A DNA stretch of 64,000 bases, from the NCBI RefSeq assembly GCF_904846235.1, contig NZ_CAJGZN010000004.1:156766-220765 (forward strand), in the 5' to 3' direction. The notes beneath the pieces are model-generated. The model did not search any database and was not told the DNA's origin. It worked only from the letters and a program-made list of their open reading frames with translations. The DNA comes from Psychrobacter immobilis. GTDB lineage: Bacteria > Pseudomonadota > Gammaproteobacteria > Pseudomonadales > Moraxellaceae. Below, one piece after another: positions 46,803-55,923 of this stretch; the first letter of the stretch is position 1; each line of letters opens with the position of its first letter. A program made the translations under genes and the position numbers.

Positions 46803-47975
46803 ATGCCACTCGCTTTATGGGCGCTTACTTTAAGCGCATTTGCAATTGGGACAACCGAATTTGTCATCGTTGGATTGGTACCAACTATTGCCGCCGATCT
46901 GGGCGTGAGCTTACCTTCAGCAGGGTTACTCGTTAGCTTATATGCTGTCGGTGTTGCCATCGGTGCCCCTATACTTACCGCACTCACTGGCCGCTGGAAT
47001 CGAAAAATAGTACTGATGAGCCTAATGGGTCTGTTTGTCATCGGCAACTTGCTAGCTTGGCAAGCACCCAGTTATGAAACCTTAATACTTGCCCGTATCT
47101 TGACCGGTCTGGCGCATGGTGTGTTTTTCTCTATTGGTTCCATGATTGCTACCAGTCTCGTCAGTAAAGAAAAAGAAGCCAGCGCAATTGCCATTATGTT
47201 TACTGGGCTTACCGTAGCGCTCGTCACTGGCGTACCTCTTGGCACATGGATTGGACAGCATTTCGGTTGGCGCGCTACGTTTTTGGTCGTCTCAGTACTG
47301 GGTTTAATCGCTTTAATTGGTAGCGCCATATTGGTACCGAAAAACCTCAAAAAATCTATCCCTGCAACGTTCAAAGAGCAACTACAAGTCATTGTAAAAC
47401 CACAATTACTGCTGGTTTATCTCATGACTATTCTTGGTTATGGCGGTACGTTTACGGCATTTACCTACCTAGCACCTATCTTAGAGCAGCAGACCAAATT
47501 TGCGCCATCAGCCATTGGGCTTATCATGCTCGTATATGGCGTGTCCGTTGCTATCGGTAATATCTGGGGCGGAAAACTTGCAGATAAACGTGGCCCTATT
47601 AGTGCGCTTAGCATTATATTTAGCGCCTTAAGTGTCATTCTTTTACTGTTCACCTTTACTATGCAGTCCAAGATTGCTGCTGTGCTGACTATTTTGGTAT
47701 GGGGTGCTTTCGCCTTTGGTAGTGTACCAGGCCTACAGATCTACGTGGTCAAGCAAGCTGAAAAATATACACCAAACGCTGTCGATGTTGCCTCTGGATT
47801 GAATATTGCTGCATTCAATATCGGTATTGCACTAGGCTCAATCATCGGTGGTAGCGTGGTTGAAAATATGTCATTGCAAGACACGGCTTGGATCGGTGCT
47901 GTTATCTCTTTAATGGCATTAGCGGTCACACGCTATTCAGGTCTTCGTGATAAGCGTGCCCTGCAAGCATCATAG
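46803..47975 (+). CDS. MFS exporter (DHA1 family, AraJ/YdhP-like)
   Basis: The 390-residue protein has 12 membrane segments. Typical are FAIGTTEFVIVGLVPTIAADLGVS near 12-35, a motif-A-like loop GRWNRK near 63-68, GLTVALVTGVPLGTWIGQHFGW near 137-158 and a second-half GKLADKRGP loop. DHA1 members of this type export drugs, sugars or amino-acid derivatives. It is divergent from a LysR gene that probably regulates it. AGGA lies before the ATG. Its stop is within an imperfect 30-bp (two by 15) repeat. Confidence 0.92.
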   Translation: MPLALWALTLSAFAIGTTEFVIVGLVPTIAADLGVSLPSAGLLVSLYAVGVAIGAPILTALTGRWNRKIVLMSLMGLFVIGNLLAWQAPSYETLILARILTGLAHGVFFSIGSMIATSLVSKEKEASAIAIMFTGLTVALVTGVPLGTWIGQHFGWRATFLVVSVLGLIALIGSAILVPKNLKKSIPATFKEQLQVIVKPQLLLVYLMTILGYGGTFTAFTYLAPILEQQTKFAPSAIGLIMLVYGVSVAIGNIWGGKLADKRGPISALSIIFSALSVILLLFTFTMQSKIAAVLTILVWGAFAFGSVPGLQIYVVKQAEKYTPNAVDVASGLNIAAFNIGIALGSIIGGSVVENMSLQDTAWIGAVISLMALAVTRYSGLRDKRALQAS

Positions 47976-48066
47976 AACCATTCAATATACAACCTTTCGA
48001 TGTAGAACTTTTCAATGTACAACCTCTCAACATATGTGTCTCAAACTGTTCATGCAGTATGAGACT
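47976..48066 (+). repeat. 15-bp imperfect tandem repeats and hairpin after the MFS gene
   Basis: TTCAATATACAACCT (47981-47995), TTCGATGTAGAACTT, TTCAATGTACAACCT and CTCAACATATGTGTC follow each other to 48040. A wider 30-bp unit starts with the stop codon (TAGAAC and GTAGAAC). GTCTCAAACTG (48038-48048) then pairs with CAGTATGAGAC (48056-48066) as a possible terminator without a T-run. Confidence 0.7.
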
Positions 48067-48106
48067 CTATGAATGTTATGAACAAACCATATCTGTATCA
48101 CTTAAC

Positions 48107-49558
48107 TTATACCGATGCTGTGTCTGCCCTATCTTCTTCACTAAATGTCTCATTGTTCAAAACCGTTTTATGATTTAAGACAGCAGATGGCAAATCGGAA
48201 AAATGCAGCGTATCAATGTTGTTAGGCTTCACCGCAGTAACTTGTACCACACCGATCGTGCGCTCCAAAAAGCCACCTTCGCAATAGCAAAAGTAAAACT
48301 CCCATAGGCGGATAAAGGCATCGTCATAGCCAAGCGCTTGAATCTCTGCACGCTGCGCCATAAACGCAGCACGCCAATCACGCAGTGTGTAGGCGTAATC
48401 GAAGCCATAATCATGCAATTGTTTGACGACCATATCGGTCTGCTCAGTAAATTGGGTCGTCAGCTCTTGGTTTGAGAGCAGACAACCACCTGGGAAAATG
48501 TGTGTTTGTATAAAATCAACCGAGTCGATATAGTCTTGATAATTTTGATCATTAAAGGTGATAGCCTGCAATACCATAAGACCTGTCGGCTTGAGCAAGC
48601 TATTACACTTAGCAAAGAAAGTCGGTAAGTACTCATGGCCCACCGCTTCAATCATCTCGATACTGACTAGCTTGTCATATTGACCTGTCAGCTCGCGGTA
48701 ATCTTGCTTAAGCAATGTAATCTTGTCAGACAGACCTGCCGCCTCGACTCGTCGCTGTGCTTCATCATACTGAGCATCAGAGATAGTCGTGGTGGTCACA
48801 TGGCAACCGTAGTGCTTGGCCGCAAAGATAGCAAAGCCGCCCCACCCTGTACCAATTTCGATCACATTATCATTAGCACTGAGCTGTAAACGTTGGCATA
48901 TAAGCGATAGTTTGTGCTGCTGAGCATCGCTAAGCGTCACGTCAGGTGTAGGATAAACTGCTGATGAGTACATCATCGTATCGTCCAAAAACCGTTCATA
49001 CATGTCATTGCCCAAATCATAATGCGCTAGGATATTGGATTTGGATCCAGATTTGTCATTGCTACGTAGTTGATGCTTCGCTTTTTCAAATGCTTTACTA
49101 ATACCAGCAAAACGATTTTCTAGTTTATTGAGTACGGCTAAGTTACGAGCTGCCAAACGAATCAAACCTGTTAGATCATCCGTATCCCATTCACCATCGA
49201 TATAGCTGTCTGCTAGCGCGATAGAGCCACCAAGTAATAGCTGACGATAGACAGCGCTATCATGAATCTGTAATGTCACATGTAGTGAATGGCGACCAAC
49301 CGCTGAACTACCAGCGTCTTTAGTAGCTACTTTACCAAAACTACTTGTCTTAGGTTCCTGCTCGCCAAATGTTTCAATCAGCGTGAGGCTACCAAACTGA
49401 ATGTGCTGTAACGCACGAAATATAAGCTTTCTAGCTAAGTGATTCACACTATTGCTGACTGGCTGTAGTACAGCACTTTCATTAACCACTTTGCTCACAC
49501 GAGCAGTTAATTTTTCTAGTTTTGTGACTGGTGCTCGATCGGTCGGTCGTGCTGGCAT
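48107..49558 (-). CDS. Cyclopropane-fatty-acyl-phospholipid synthase family methyltransferase
   Basis: The 483-residue protein has the SAM site VIEIGTGWGGFAIFAAKHYG near 233-252, the CFAS signature SNILAHYDLGNDMYERFLDDTMMYSSA near 175-200, and SIEMIEAVGHEY followed by FFAKCNSLLKP. It transfers a methyl group from SAM to lipid double bonds. It is about 100 residues longer than E. coli Cfa because of an N-terminal domain, as in the variant that pairs with DUF1365 and an amine oxidase-like protein. It is the last of four same-strand genes, so a modified reaction on lipids is more likely than plain cyclopropanation. Confidence 0.9.
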   Translation of the reverse strand: MPARPTDRAPVTKLEKLTARVSKVVNESAVLQPVSNSVNHLARKLIFRALQHIQFGSLTLIETFGEQEPKTSSFGKVATKDAGSSAVGRHSLHVTLQIHDSAVYRQLLLGGSIALADSYIDGEWDTDDLTGLIRLAARNLAVLNKLENRFAGISKAFEKAKHQLRSNDKSGSKSNILAHYDLGNDMYERFLDDTMMYSSAVYPTPDVTLSDAQQHKLSLICQRLQLSANDNVIEIGTGWGGFAIFAAKHYGCHVTTTTISDAQYDEAQRRVEAAGLSDKITLLKQDYRELTGQYDKLVSIEMIEAVGHEYLPTFFAKCNSLLKPTGLMVLQAITFNDQNYQDYIDSVDFIQTHIFPGGCLLSNQELTTQFTEQTDMVVKQLHDYGFDYAYTLRDWRAAFMAQRAEIQALGYDDAFIRLWEFYFCYCEGGFLERTIGVVQVTAVKPNNIDTLHFSDLPSAVLNHKTVLNNETFSEEDRADTASV

Positions 49559-49687
49559 CGTGTATTTATCCTTGTTTAAATGCTTTATTGTTCAATAGTT
49601 GATTTTTAGTAGTACATTAACGAGATTTTTAGATTGTTGATATTTAAGATTGCTGTAAATATAAGACATCTTTTGCGTTCGATACTG

Positions 49688-50713
49688 CTAGCTGCTTTTC
49701 TGTTGACTGTCGGCCAATTTTTCATCGTAGTTGATATACGGCACCTTTTTAATCGCATAGAGCTTAAACGCATGCCAATAAATACGGGTTAATGATGTCA
49801 TATTCATCAATGGGTTTTTTCGCAAGCTATGACGAACAGCATCTTCTGTCATTGGCACTCCTGATATCTTTATGCCAGTTTTTAGAACGTCACCGCGCTC
49901 ATCGCTGATATTGATAGCGATACGCACTTGTAAGCCAGTATTAGGTTGCTCGTCTGTCTTTGTACGTTTTACCGTAACCTGCCAGCGATACAGCTGATCG
50001 ATAGGGTTAAAAGGTGATACGTGAAAGTCCTTGTCATGACAGAACTCAGAATTCTCTCCTTCTAACAAAAACCCGTAGTAATGACGCTTGTCCCATGGCG
50101 TATTAGACACTTCAGCCAGCAAATGAGTGGGCGTTTGCTGCGCATCAAACCCTAAGTAAAAATTAACTGGGCTAAAGTACATGCCCATATTACGGCAGAC
50201 AAGTAATCCCAACATATCGCCTTCAGGTGCGCTCCCTGCATATTTCTCGAATGCTCGGCTTATGCGTTTTTCTAGTGCTTGAACAGACTGTCCATTACTA
50301 TCAAGCTTTCTATCATTGCTTAGGCTATTGGTACTCTGTAGGTCAGTATGCTGTAGCTCAATATGCTGTAAATAATCATCAGCACAGAATCGTTGTAGCG
50401 CATTTTTCTTTGCTGAAAATAGAGGCAGACCTTTTGCTAGTAGCTTTTTTGGTAACACTGTACGTAATGGTAATTTTTCTAAAAACTTACTCTCATCAAA
50501 TGCTGCCGTGTTAATTTCAGGAAGTTCTTGCCCTGCTGCTAGCGCACTGATATTGACGCCCCAATAGCGATACGGGTAAACGAATTTATTTATACTAGGT
50601 AGCAGCCGACTGTGCCATGTCGTGCCCTCAAACAGCTGATGCGGCAATGCATTTGTATCATAAGAAGACTCATGACTTGGCATAGCATTGGTATCTTGAG
50701 CGGACGTGGTCAT
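49688..50713 (-). CDS. DUF1365 family protein
   Basis: The 341-residue protein shows the DUF1365 pattern: an early FEGTTWHSRLLPSINKFVYPYRYW near 28-51, the GLLVCRNMGMYFSPVNFYLGFD segment, AEVSNTPWDKRHYY near 210, and a KDFHVSPFNPIDQLYRW motif. A roughly 35-residue insert rich in Ser, Gln and Asn (near 120-150) is unusual. DUF1365 always accompanies cyclopropane synthase-like genes and flavin amine oxidases and is presumed to act on lipids; the reaction is unknown. It lies between those two partners here, 84 and 129 bases away. Confidence 0.92.
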   Translation of the reverse strand: MTTSAQDTNAMPSHESSYDTNALPHQLFEGTTWHSRLLPSINKFVYPYRYWGVNISALAAGQELPEINTAAFDESKFLEKLPLRTVLPKKLLAKGLPLFSAKKNALQRFCADDYLQHIELQHTDLQSTNSLSNDRKLDSNGQSVQALEKRISRAFEKYAGSAPEGDMLGLLVCRNMGMYFSPVNFYLGFDAQQTPTHLLAEVSNTPWDKRHYYGFLLEGENSEFCHDKDFHVSPFNPIDQLYRWQVTVKRTKTDEQPNTGLQVRIAINISDERGDVLKTGIKISGVPMTEDAVRHSLRKNPLMNMTSLTRIYWHAFKLYAIKKVPYINYDEKLADSQQKSS

Positions 50714-50797
50714 AAATAATCTCTTGTGTAACGGCGTACTTTTTATATGGCGAATTTTTCAAAACACTTAGAATACATAACGGCATTAATCGTCACA

Positions 50798-52534
50798 TTA
50801 TTTGGTTTTACGGCGACCGAATAAGCCACGTTTCTTATATTGGCTAGTATCAGCAGCTGAATTCTGTAAACGATTAGCATACTCAACCAGTTCCTGATTA
50901 GTCGTCGCTGTGGTTACTTCACGTTTATTCAACCTACGTAATTTGGTATCCGCTTTTATAGGCAAATCTTTATAACGGAACGGCGTATGTGCGCTATCAG
51001 CGTCAGGTAAATGAGCTGGATCAACCTCGTTTTTTATATCAATATCAAGACCAAGCGCCTGACAGACGCGTAATCCACTACGTACGCCATCTTCATGAAA
51101 GCCGTTAAACCAATAAGCCCCGCAGAAATGCGTGTGCGAACCGTTCCCAGAGATACTCGACCATTTAGTCTGCGCATCAATCATCGCAAGATCGAACACT
51201 GGATGACTATAATCGATGCTTTTAACTATCTGCTTATCATCGACACTTTTATTGTCTACAGATGGGTTTAGTGTGACCAAATAATTGTGTTTTTTGGTCA
51301 GACGTTGCAGGATATTCATATGATAAGTCAGCACTGGCTTTGCAGGTACTTGTGCGTTTCCAGACGCTTGGTCATCCTTAACACTGCCTGAAACTGTTTC
51401 ATCTATTAAGTAATTCCAACTTGCCCATGCCAGTGGTTTCTTCGGCAGGACACTGGTATCGGTGTGCAATACAGCCGTGTTTTTGGTAAAGCGGAAATGA
51501 CCTAATACTTCAGATTCATCGGTGCTTGCATCCTTTAGAATCTTTAGCGCAGTATCTGCATGACAAGCAAAGATAACTTCATCGAATACAAGATTTTCGC
51601 TACGGTTGTCAGCGTTATCTTTATCCTGCACTGTCAAAGCATTCTTCACCGTCAAAATCACTTGATCACCATCACGAACCACAGATTGTACTGGGCTATT
51701 GACTCGTATCTTGCCACCCGCTTTGATAAAGCGTGGAATCAGTTTATTGACATACTGTTTTGAACCGCCTTTTATCGTAAACCACTGCGGACGATTGACC
51801 ACATCGAGCAAACCGTGGTTGTCAAAGAATTGTGCAAAAAACACCAGTGGAAAATCTTGTACTTCATCTAGGCTGGTTGACCAAATAGCCGAGACCATTG
51901 GCAATAGATAGTTATCAGTAAATAGCTGACCATACTTCTTTTGTGCTAAGTAACCACCAAGCGTTTGTTCTGCAAAGCTACTGACATCTTGTCCTTGAGA
52001 GCGCGCACTATCATAATCTTGGCGTAGCTGTTTGATATGCTTATTAAACTGCAAGATATCTTTGATAAATTGCCAAAATTTTGGATTAAGTACGTTTTTA
52101 CGTTGTGACAATAAAGTATTAAGCGTATGACCATTGTATTCAAAATGACGTGCAGTATTCTTGACAGAAAAACTCATGTCCGTTGCCTGAAACGGCACCT
52201 GCAACTCATGAAGCAAACGAAAGAAGTTCGGGTATGTGCGCTCATTAAAAACAATAAATCCTGTATCTATCGCACTACTCTCTACATTGCTACTCTTTGC
52301 TTTTCTACCGTCTTGTAGTGCCACATCAATCGTATTTACATGCCCGCCGATATAATCATTGGCTTCAAATACCGTCACATCATGTTGCGTACCTAAATAA
52401 TGGGCGCATGTCAGTCCTGATACACCTGAGCCGATGATAGCAATACGTTTTTGGGCAGTCTGATGGTCAGAATTTGTTGCAGCATCGGTAGCATTTTCTT
52501 GGCTACTGGCACGTTTGAAACGAGTAAACGGCAT
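50798..52534 (-). CDS. FAD-dependent amine oxidase-like protein of the lipid cluster
   Basis: The 578-residue protein has the dinucleotide-binding start RIAIIGSGVSGLTCAHYLG near 30-48, VFEANDYIGGHVNTI with the conserved Gly-Gly, DTGFIVFNERTYPNFF near 88-103, and a C-terminal FCGAYWFNGFHEDGVRSGL near 478-496 for flavin binding. Relatives sit with DUF1365 and CFAS-like proteins. The protein is longer than usual because of a charged C-terminal tail of about 60 residues ending in Arg/Lys (KKRGLFGRRKTK), which could contact membranes or nucleic acid. Probable role: oxidation of a lipid chain. Confidence 0.9.
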   Translation of the reverse strand: MPFTRFKRASSQENATDAATNSDHQTAQKRIAIIGSGVSGLTCAHYLGTQHDVTVFEANDYIGGHVNTIDVALQDGRKAKSSNVESSAIDTGFIVFNERTYPNFFRLLHELQVPFQATDMSFSVKNTARHFEYNGHTLNTLLSQRKNVLNPKFWQFIKDILQFNKHIKQLRQDYDSARSQGQDVSSFAEQTLGGYLAQKKYGQLFTDNYLLPMVSAIWSTSLDEVQDFPLVFFAQFFDNHGLLDVVNRPQWFTIKGGSKQYVNKLIPRFIKAGGKIRVNSPVQSVVRDGDQVILTVKNALTVQDKDNADNRSENLVFDEVIFACHADTALKILKDASTDESEVLGHFRFTKNTAVLHTDTSVLPKKPLAWASWNYLIDETVSGSVKDDQASGNAQVPAKPVLTYHMNILQRLTKKHNYLVTLNPSVDNKSVDDKQIVKSIDYSHPVFDLAMIDAQTKWSSISGNGSHTHFCGAYWFNGFHEDGVRSGLRVCQALGLDIDIKNEVDPAHLPDADSAHTPFRYKDLPIKADTKLRRLNKREVTTATTNQELVEYANRLQNSAADTSQYKKRGLFGRRKTK

Positions 52535-52596
52535 AAAAGCATTCCCTTCTGTATTTTTCTGTCGATATGATGGCTGAGAGTTCTACTGATAGTAGA

Positions 52597-53334
52597 TTAC
52601 TTTTTATTAAGTTTTTCACTAACTTGCTGCCAAACCAAATCAGGCAACGTACCCAATGCTTTTAAAGGCATGGTTAGTTTTTTTGGAAATTCAATCACCT
52701 CATGCCCGCTTTCGATACCATCGCGTATGGCTTGACTGGCCTGCACTGGCGTCTGGATAAATGGCATCGGAAAGTCATTCTGTTTGGTCATCGGTGTCTC
52801 AACAAAACCAGGTACGACTAAGCTGACTGACACATCATACGGAGCAAGGCTAATCTGTAGGGTCTTCATCAGATAATGGATAGCAGCTTTTGAGCTACCA
52901 TAGGCTTCAGCGCGCGCAAAAGGCACATAAGCAGACGCTGAACCGATACCGACCAAGCAACCTTTTGAAGCAATTAGCTTTGGTAATACCCCTTCGATCG
53001 CATGCGACAACGTTCCCACATTGACCGACATCACTTTCATAAACACACTGCTATCAAAGTTCGGCATATCTAAGTACTCGCACATGCCAGCACCGCAAAT
53101 AGCTAAATCAACATTGTCGATTTTTTCAAAAGCTTCGATGACCTTTTCTCGATCCATGAGGTCTAAATCAATCGTTTCCGCGCCTAACGCCTGAAGTTCA
53201 GACAACGCTTCGTCGTCACGGCCAACTGCATATACATGATGTTCTGCTAGCAGATAGTCTTTTGCCAACTGCTTACCAATGCCTGACGTCGCCCCAGTAA
53301 TGAGAATATGTAATTTTTCAGTAGAATCTGTCAT
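52597..53334 (-). CDS. Short-chain dehydrogenase/reductase of the lipid cluster
   Basis: The 245-residue SDR has the nucleotide-binding TGATSGIGKQ near 14-23, CGAG near 85, catalytic Ser in GIGSASAYVP near 132-141 and YGSSKAAIHYL near 147-157. It is the first gene of a four-gene set on the minus strand (SDR, amine oxidase-like, DUF1365, CFAS-like) with 62 to 129-base gaps. In other bacteria this set is often controlled by the RpoE-ChrR singlet-oxygen response. No rpoE or chrR lies in this window. Confidence 0.92.
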   Translation of the reverse strand: MTDSTEKLHILITGATSGIGKQLAKDYLLAEHHVYAVGRDDEALSELQALGAETIDLDLMDREKVIEAFEKIDNVDLAICGAGMCEYLDMPNFDSSVFMKVMSVNVGTLSHAIEGVLPKLIASKGCLVGIGSASAYVPFARAEAYGSSKAAIHYLMKTLQISLAPYDVSVSLVVPGFVETPMTKQNDFPMPFIQTPVQASQAIRDGIESGHEVIEFPKKLTMPLKALGTLPDLVWQQVSEKLNKK

Positions 53335-53885
53335 CGCAAATATCCTTTTTGAGTATTCTTATCTTTTTAAGTATTTTCATAATATGGAATTAATGCTCTT
53401 AAACTGATTACCTAATAAAACCTTAGATTTTTGATAACAGCTAGCTATTATTGTTATTCTTCGCAGATATCATTGGTCGCATTTCATTAAGCTATAAGCC
53501 ATTTTATTTAACAAATCTAAATAATTATAGTGGTCGGCTACAGGTTTATTGTTGTGTCTTCGCAATCATATAGGCTTAAGCTTAATCTCAGCGTTTTATT
53601 TGTCATTTTCACAAGTACCCTGCTATCACAAGCAACAACACAATATTCTGTTACTAGCGTCATAAGACAGCTCAATATCAGCATGCTACAATGCAAAAAC
53701 TAGCAATCGCGTCGTTTGCCGAAGCATCATCACCATCGTCTATAGTCGAATGACCGCCGTATCACGGTAAGATAACGCTATCTTTTTTAAAACTATCTGA
53801 CATCTTGTCCTGATAGCAATGAAAACGTTATATAATTAATATCAGATTTTCACCAACCCCACCCTCATATAAAAAAGGATCTCTC
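53335..53885. other. Divergent intergenic region upstream of aspC and the lipid cluster
   Basis: About 550 bases. An AAGATA-ACGC-TATCTT hairpin with a T-run (53769-53787) lies in its right half, and a TTGTCC and TTATAT pair spaced 17 (53805 and 53828) is a possible aspC promoter. No gene is supported. Confidence 0.5.
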
Positions 53886-55088
53886 ATGAGCGAGTTGCAA
53901 CTGTCTGACCGCGTCAACAACATCCAACCATCACCTACGCTAGCGATTACCAATAAAGCCAAAGAGCTAAAAGCAGCTGGTAAAGACATTATCGGTTTGG
54001 GCGCTGGTGAACCTGATTTTGATACCCCTGAACACATCAAAAAAGCAGCAATCGATGCAATCAATGATGGCTTCACTAAATATACGGCTGTCGATGGTAC
54101 GCCAGAGCTAAAAACAGCCATCATCGAGAAATTCAAGCGTGACAATGACATCAGCTACGAGCCAAACGAAATCCTAGTATCGGTCGGTGGTAAGCAGTCA
54201 TTCTTTAACCTTGCCCAAGCGTTTATCAATCCTGGCGACGAAGTCATCATTCCAGCGCCATACTGGGTCAGCTATCCTGACATGGTTATCATCGCAGAAG
54301 GCGTGCCAGTCATCGTCAAATGCCCGGCTGAGCAAGACTTCAAAATCACCCCTGAGCAGCTAGAAGAAGCGATCACTGACAAGACTAAATTGTTGGTATT
54401 AAACAGCCCATCTAACCCAACGGGTATGATTTATACGTTAGATGAGCTAAAGGCCATCGCTGAAGTATTGAAAAAGCATCCACACGTGTATGTGGCATCA
54501 GACGACATGTACGAGCACATCCGCTGGACGGGTGATAAGTTCTACAATATCCTCAATGCCGCGCCTGAGCTAAAAGACCGTGCCATTATCCTAAACGGTG
54601 TGTCTAAAGCTTATGCGATGACAGGCTGGCGTATTGGCTACGCTGGCGGCCCTGCCAAACTCATCGGCGCGATGAAAAAAGTACAGTCACAGTCTACTTC
54701 ATGCCCAACCTCCATCAGCCAAGTCGCTGCAGAAGCAGCCATCAGTGGCGATCAGAGCGTACTTGAGCCAATGGTAGCGGCATTTGAGAAGCGCTGCGAC
54801 CTAGTTGTTAATGGTCTAAACGCCATTAAAGGCATTACTTGCCTGCGTCCTGATGGCGCATTTTATGTGTATCCAAATATCGTACCGCTCATCAAAGCGG
54901 CGGGCCTGTCGTCATGTACTGAATTCTCAGCATGGTTATTGGACAAAGTTGGCGTGGCAGTCGTACCTGGTGATGCGTTCGGTCTTGGCGGCTATATGCG
55001 TATCTCGTACGCTACTGATGAGGCAACATTGAAAGATGCACTATCACGTATCGAAAAAGCAGTGGCTGACTTAGACGTTGCTGAATAA
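53886..55088 (+). CDS. aspC: Aspartate aminotransferase (class I)
   Basis: The 400-residue protein starts with LSDRVNNIQPSPTLAITNKA and has GLGAGEPDFDTPEH near 37-50, NSPSNPTGM near 179-187, SDDMYEHI near 212, and the PLP lysine in NGVSKAYAMTGWRIGYAGG near 238-256. This pattern fits the subgroup-gamma (thermophilic/cyanobacterial-type) aspartate transaminases, some of which also use prephenate. It interconverts aspartate and oxaloacetate, linking amino acid and TCA metabolism. It has its own terminator. Confidence 0.93.
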   Translation: MSELQLSDRVNNIQPSPTLAITNKAKELKAAGKDIIGLGAGEPDFDTPEHIKKAAIDAINDGFTKYTAVDGTPELKTAIIEKFKRDNDISYEPNEILVSVGGKQSFFNLAQAFINPGDEVIIPAPYWVSYPDMVIIAEGVPVIVKCPAEQDFKITPEQLEEAITDKTKLLVLNSPSNPTGMIYTLDELKAIAEVLKKHPHVYVASDDMYEHIRWTGDKFYNILNAAPELKDRAIILNGVSKAYAMTGWRIGYAGGPAKLIGAMKKVQSQSTSCPTSISQVAAEAAISGDQSVLEPMVAAFEKRCDLVVNGLNAIKGITCLRPDGAFYVYPNIVPLIKAAGLSSCTEFSAWLLDKVGVAVVPGDAFGLGGYMRISYATDEATLKDALSRIEKAVADLDVAE

Positions 55089-55121
55089 ATCGTAAAGAGC
55101 AATCAGTCTTACCGCTGTTCA

Positions 55122-55163
55122 TAAAAAAGACGCCCTATACATTATATAGGGCGTCTTTTTTTA
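55122..55163. terminator. Terminator of aspC
   Basis: AAAAAAGACGCCCTATA pairs with TATAGGGCGTCTTTTTT (55122-55163), a long perfect stem with A and T runs. Confidence 0.93.
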
Positions 55164-55244
55164 CGCGAGGCTTGGGCATAACTAGGAAAAACACGCTATC
55201 TCATCATTAAAATGACAATTTTTACTAATTATGCAAAAAAAGGC

Positions 55245-55272
55245 TTGACGTATTTTTTAACTTTGCTAGAAT
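55245..55272 (+). promoter_or_regulatory. Promoter of tRNA-Asn
   Basis: TTGACG (55245-55250) and TAGAAT (55267-55272) are spaced by 16 bases and followed by a GC-rich discriminator (ACGCCCC), as usual for growth-rate-controlled stable RNA genes. Confidence 0.8.
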
Positions 55273-55344
55273 ACGCCCCACTTAGCAAGAACTCGTTAGA
55301 GACTTCTAAGGCTCGTTGTAAGCGATTAGTTACTTACAGCCTAT

Positions 55345-55420
55345 TCTCCAATAGCTCAGTTGGTAGAGCAACGGACTGTTAATCCGTGTGTCCCTGGTTC
55401 GAGCCCAGGTTGGAGAGCCA
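55345..55420 (+). tRNA. tRNA-Asn (GTT)
   Basis: The 76-base sequence includes the encoded CCA. Acceptor TCTCCAA pairs with TTGGAGA, the anticodon loop CTGTTAA carries GTT at 55378-55380, and the T arm GGTTCGAGCC is standard. It reads AAC and AAU codons. Confidence 0.97.
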
Positions 55421-55473
55421 CATTTTAGTAGTAAATTTTTTGAATTATGATTAATTCAATTATGGCATTTGCC

Positions 55474-55506
55474 AAAACCCTCATCACTTTGATGGGGGTT
55501 TTTTTA
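55474..55506 (+). terminator. Terminator of tRNA-Asn
   Basis: AAAACCCTCATCA pairs with TGATGGGGGTTTT (with one bulge), followed by a T-run. Confidence 0.88.
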
Positions 55507-55519
55507 TGTGTCTCATTTA

Positions 55520-55784
55520 GGGTCTGTTGAACATTCAAATGTGGTACTGGCAGTGACTATTTTTTAAACAATACGCAGTGAAATTTTTGACGCCTAGTCG
55601 TTCTAGGTTAGACAATTTCGCCATGTATTGGCAAAAAATAGCCTTGTCTTGAAAGGCTGATGCTAAAATCACCTCAAACGTTGTTGCAAGCCTAGTTAAG
55701 GTCTCGACATTATCGTCGGTTTACGCCTAGTTTGATGCGATTTTAGCGATCAGCAGTCCTAATATTTGGATGTTCAACAGACCC
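55520..55784. mobile_element. 265-bp MITE-like element with 21-bp terminal inverted repeats
   Basis: The left end starts GGGTCTGTTGAACATTCAAA and the reversed right end starts GGGTCTGTTGAACATCCAAA; they agree at 20 of 21 positions. TA precedes and follows the element (55518-55519 and 55785-55786), which suggests a TA target duplication. Inside are sub-terminal inverted repeats (GCTAAAATC with GATTTTAGC). It has no ORF and is probably moved by a transposase elsewhere. It sits just after the tRNA-Asn terminator. Confidence 0.85.
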
Positions 55785-55850
55785 TAATATTGTTTATCTA
55801 TTTTGCCATTTTGATAAGCGCTAATCACTACTTTATCTCATACTTGATTA

Positions 55851-55884
55851 TGACAATGATATTCAAAAGTAAATATCATTGTCA
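55851..55884. terminator. Perfect 13-bp hairpin downstream of arsB
   Basis: TGACAATGATATT (55851-55863) and AATATCATTGTCA (55872-55884) form a perfect stem with an 8-base loop, 40 bases after the arsB stop. No T-run follows, so it may be a transcript-end or stability hairpin rather than a classic terminator. Confidence 0.6.
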
Positions 55885-55923
55885 CGATAGAATATTACTA
55901 TAGCAAGTTATCTATTGGCTAGC

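Noticed and set aside
47976..48040. Possible CRISPR array
   Set aside because: The units are 15 bp, imperfect, adjacent without spacers and only a few in number; no cas genes are present in the window.
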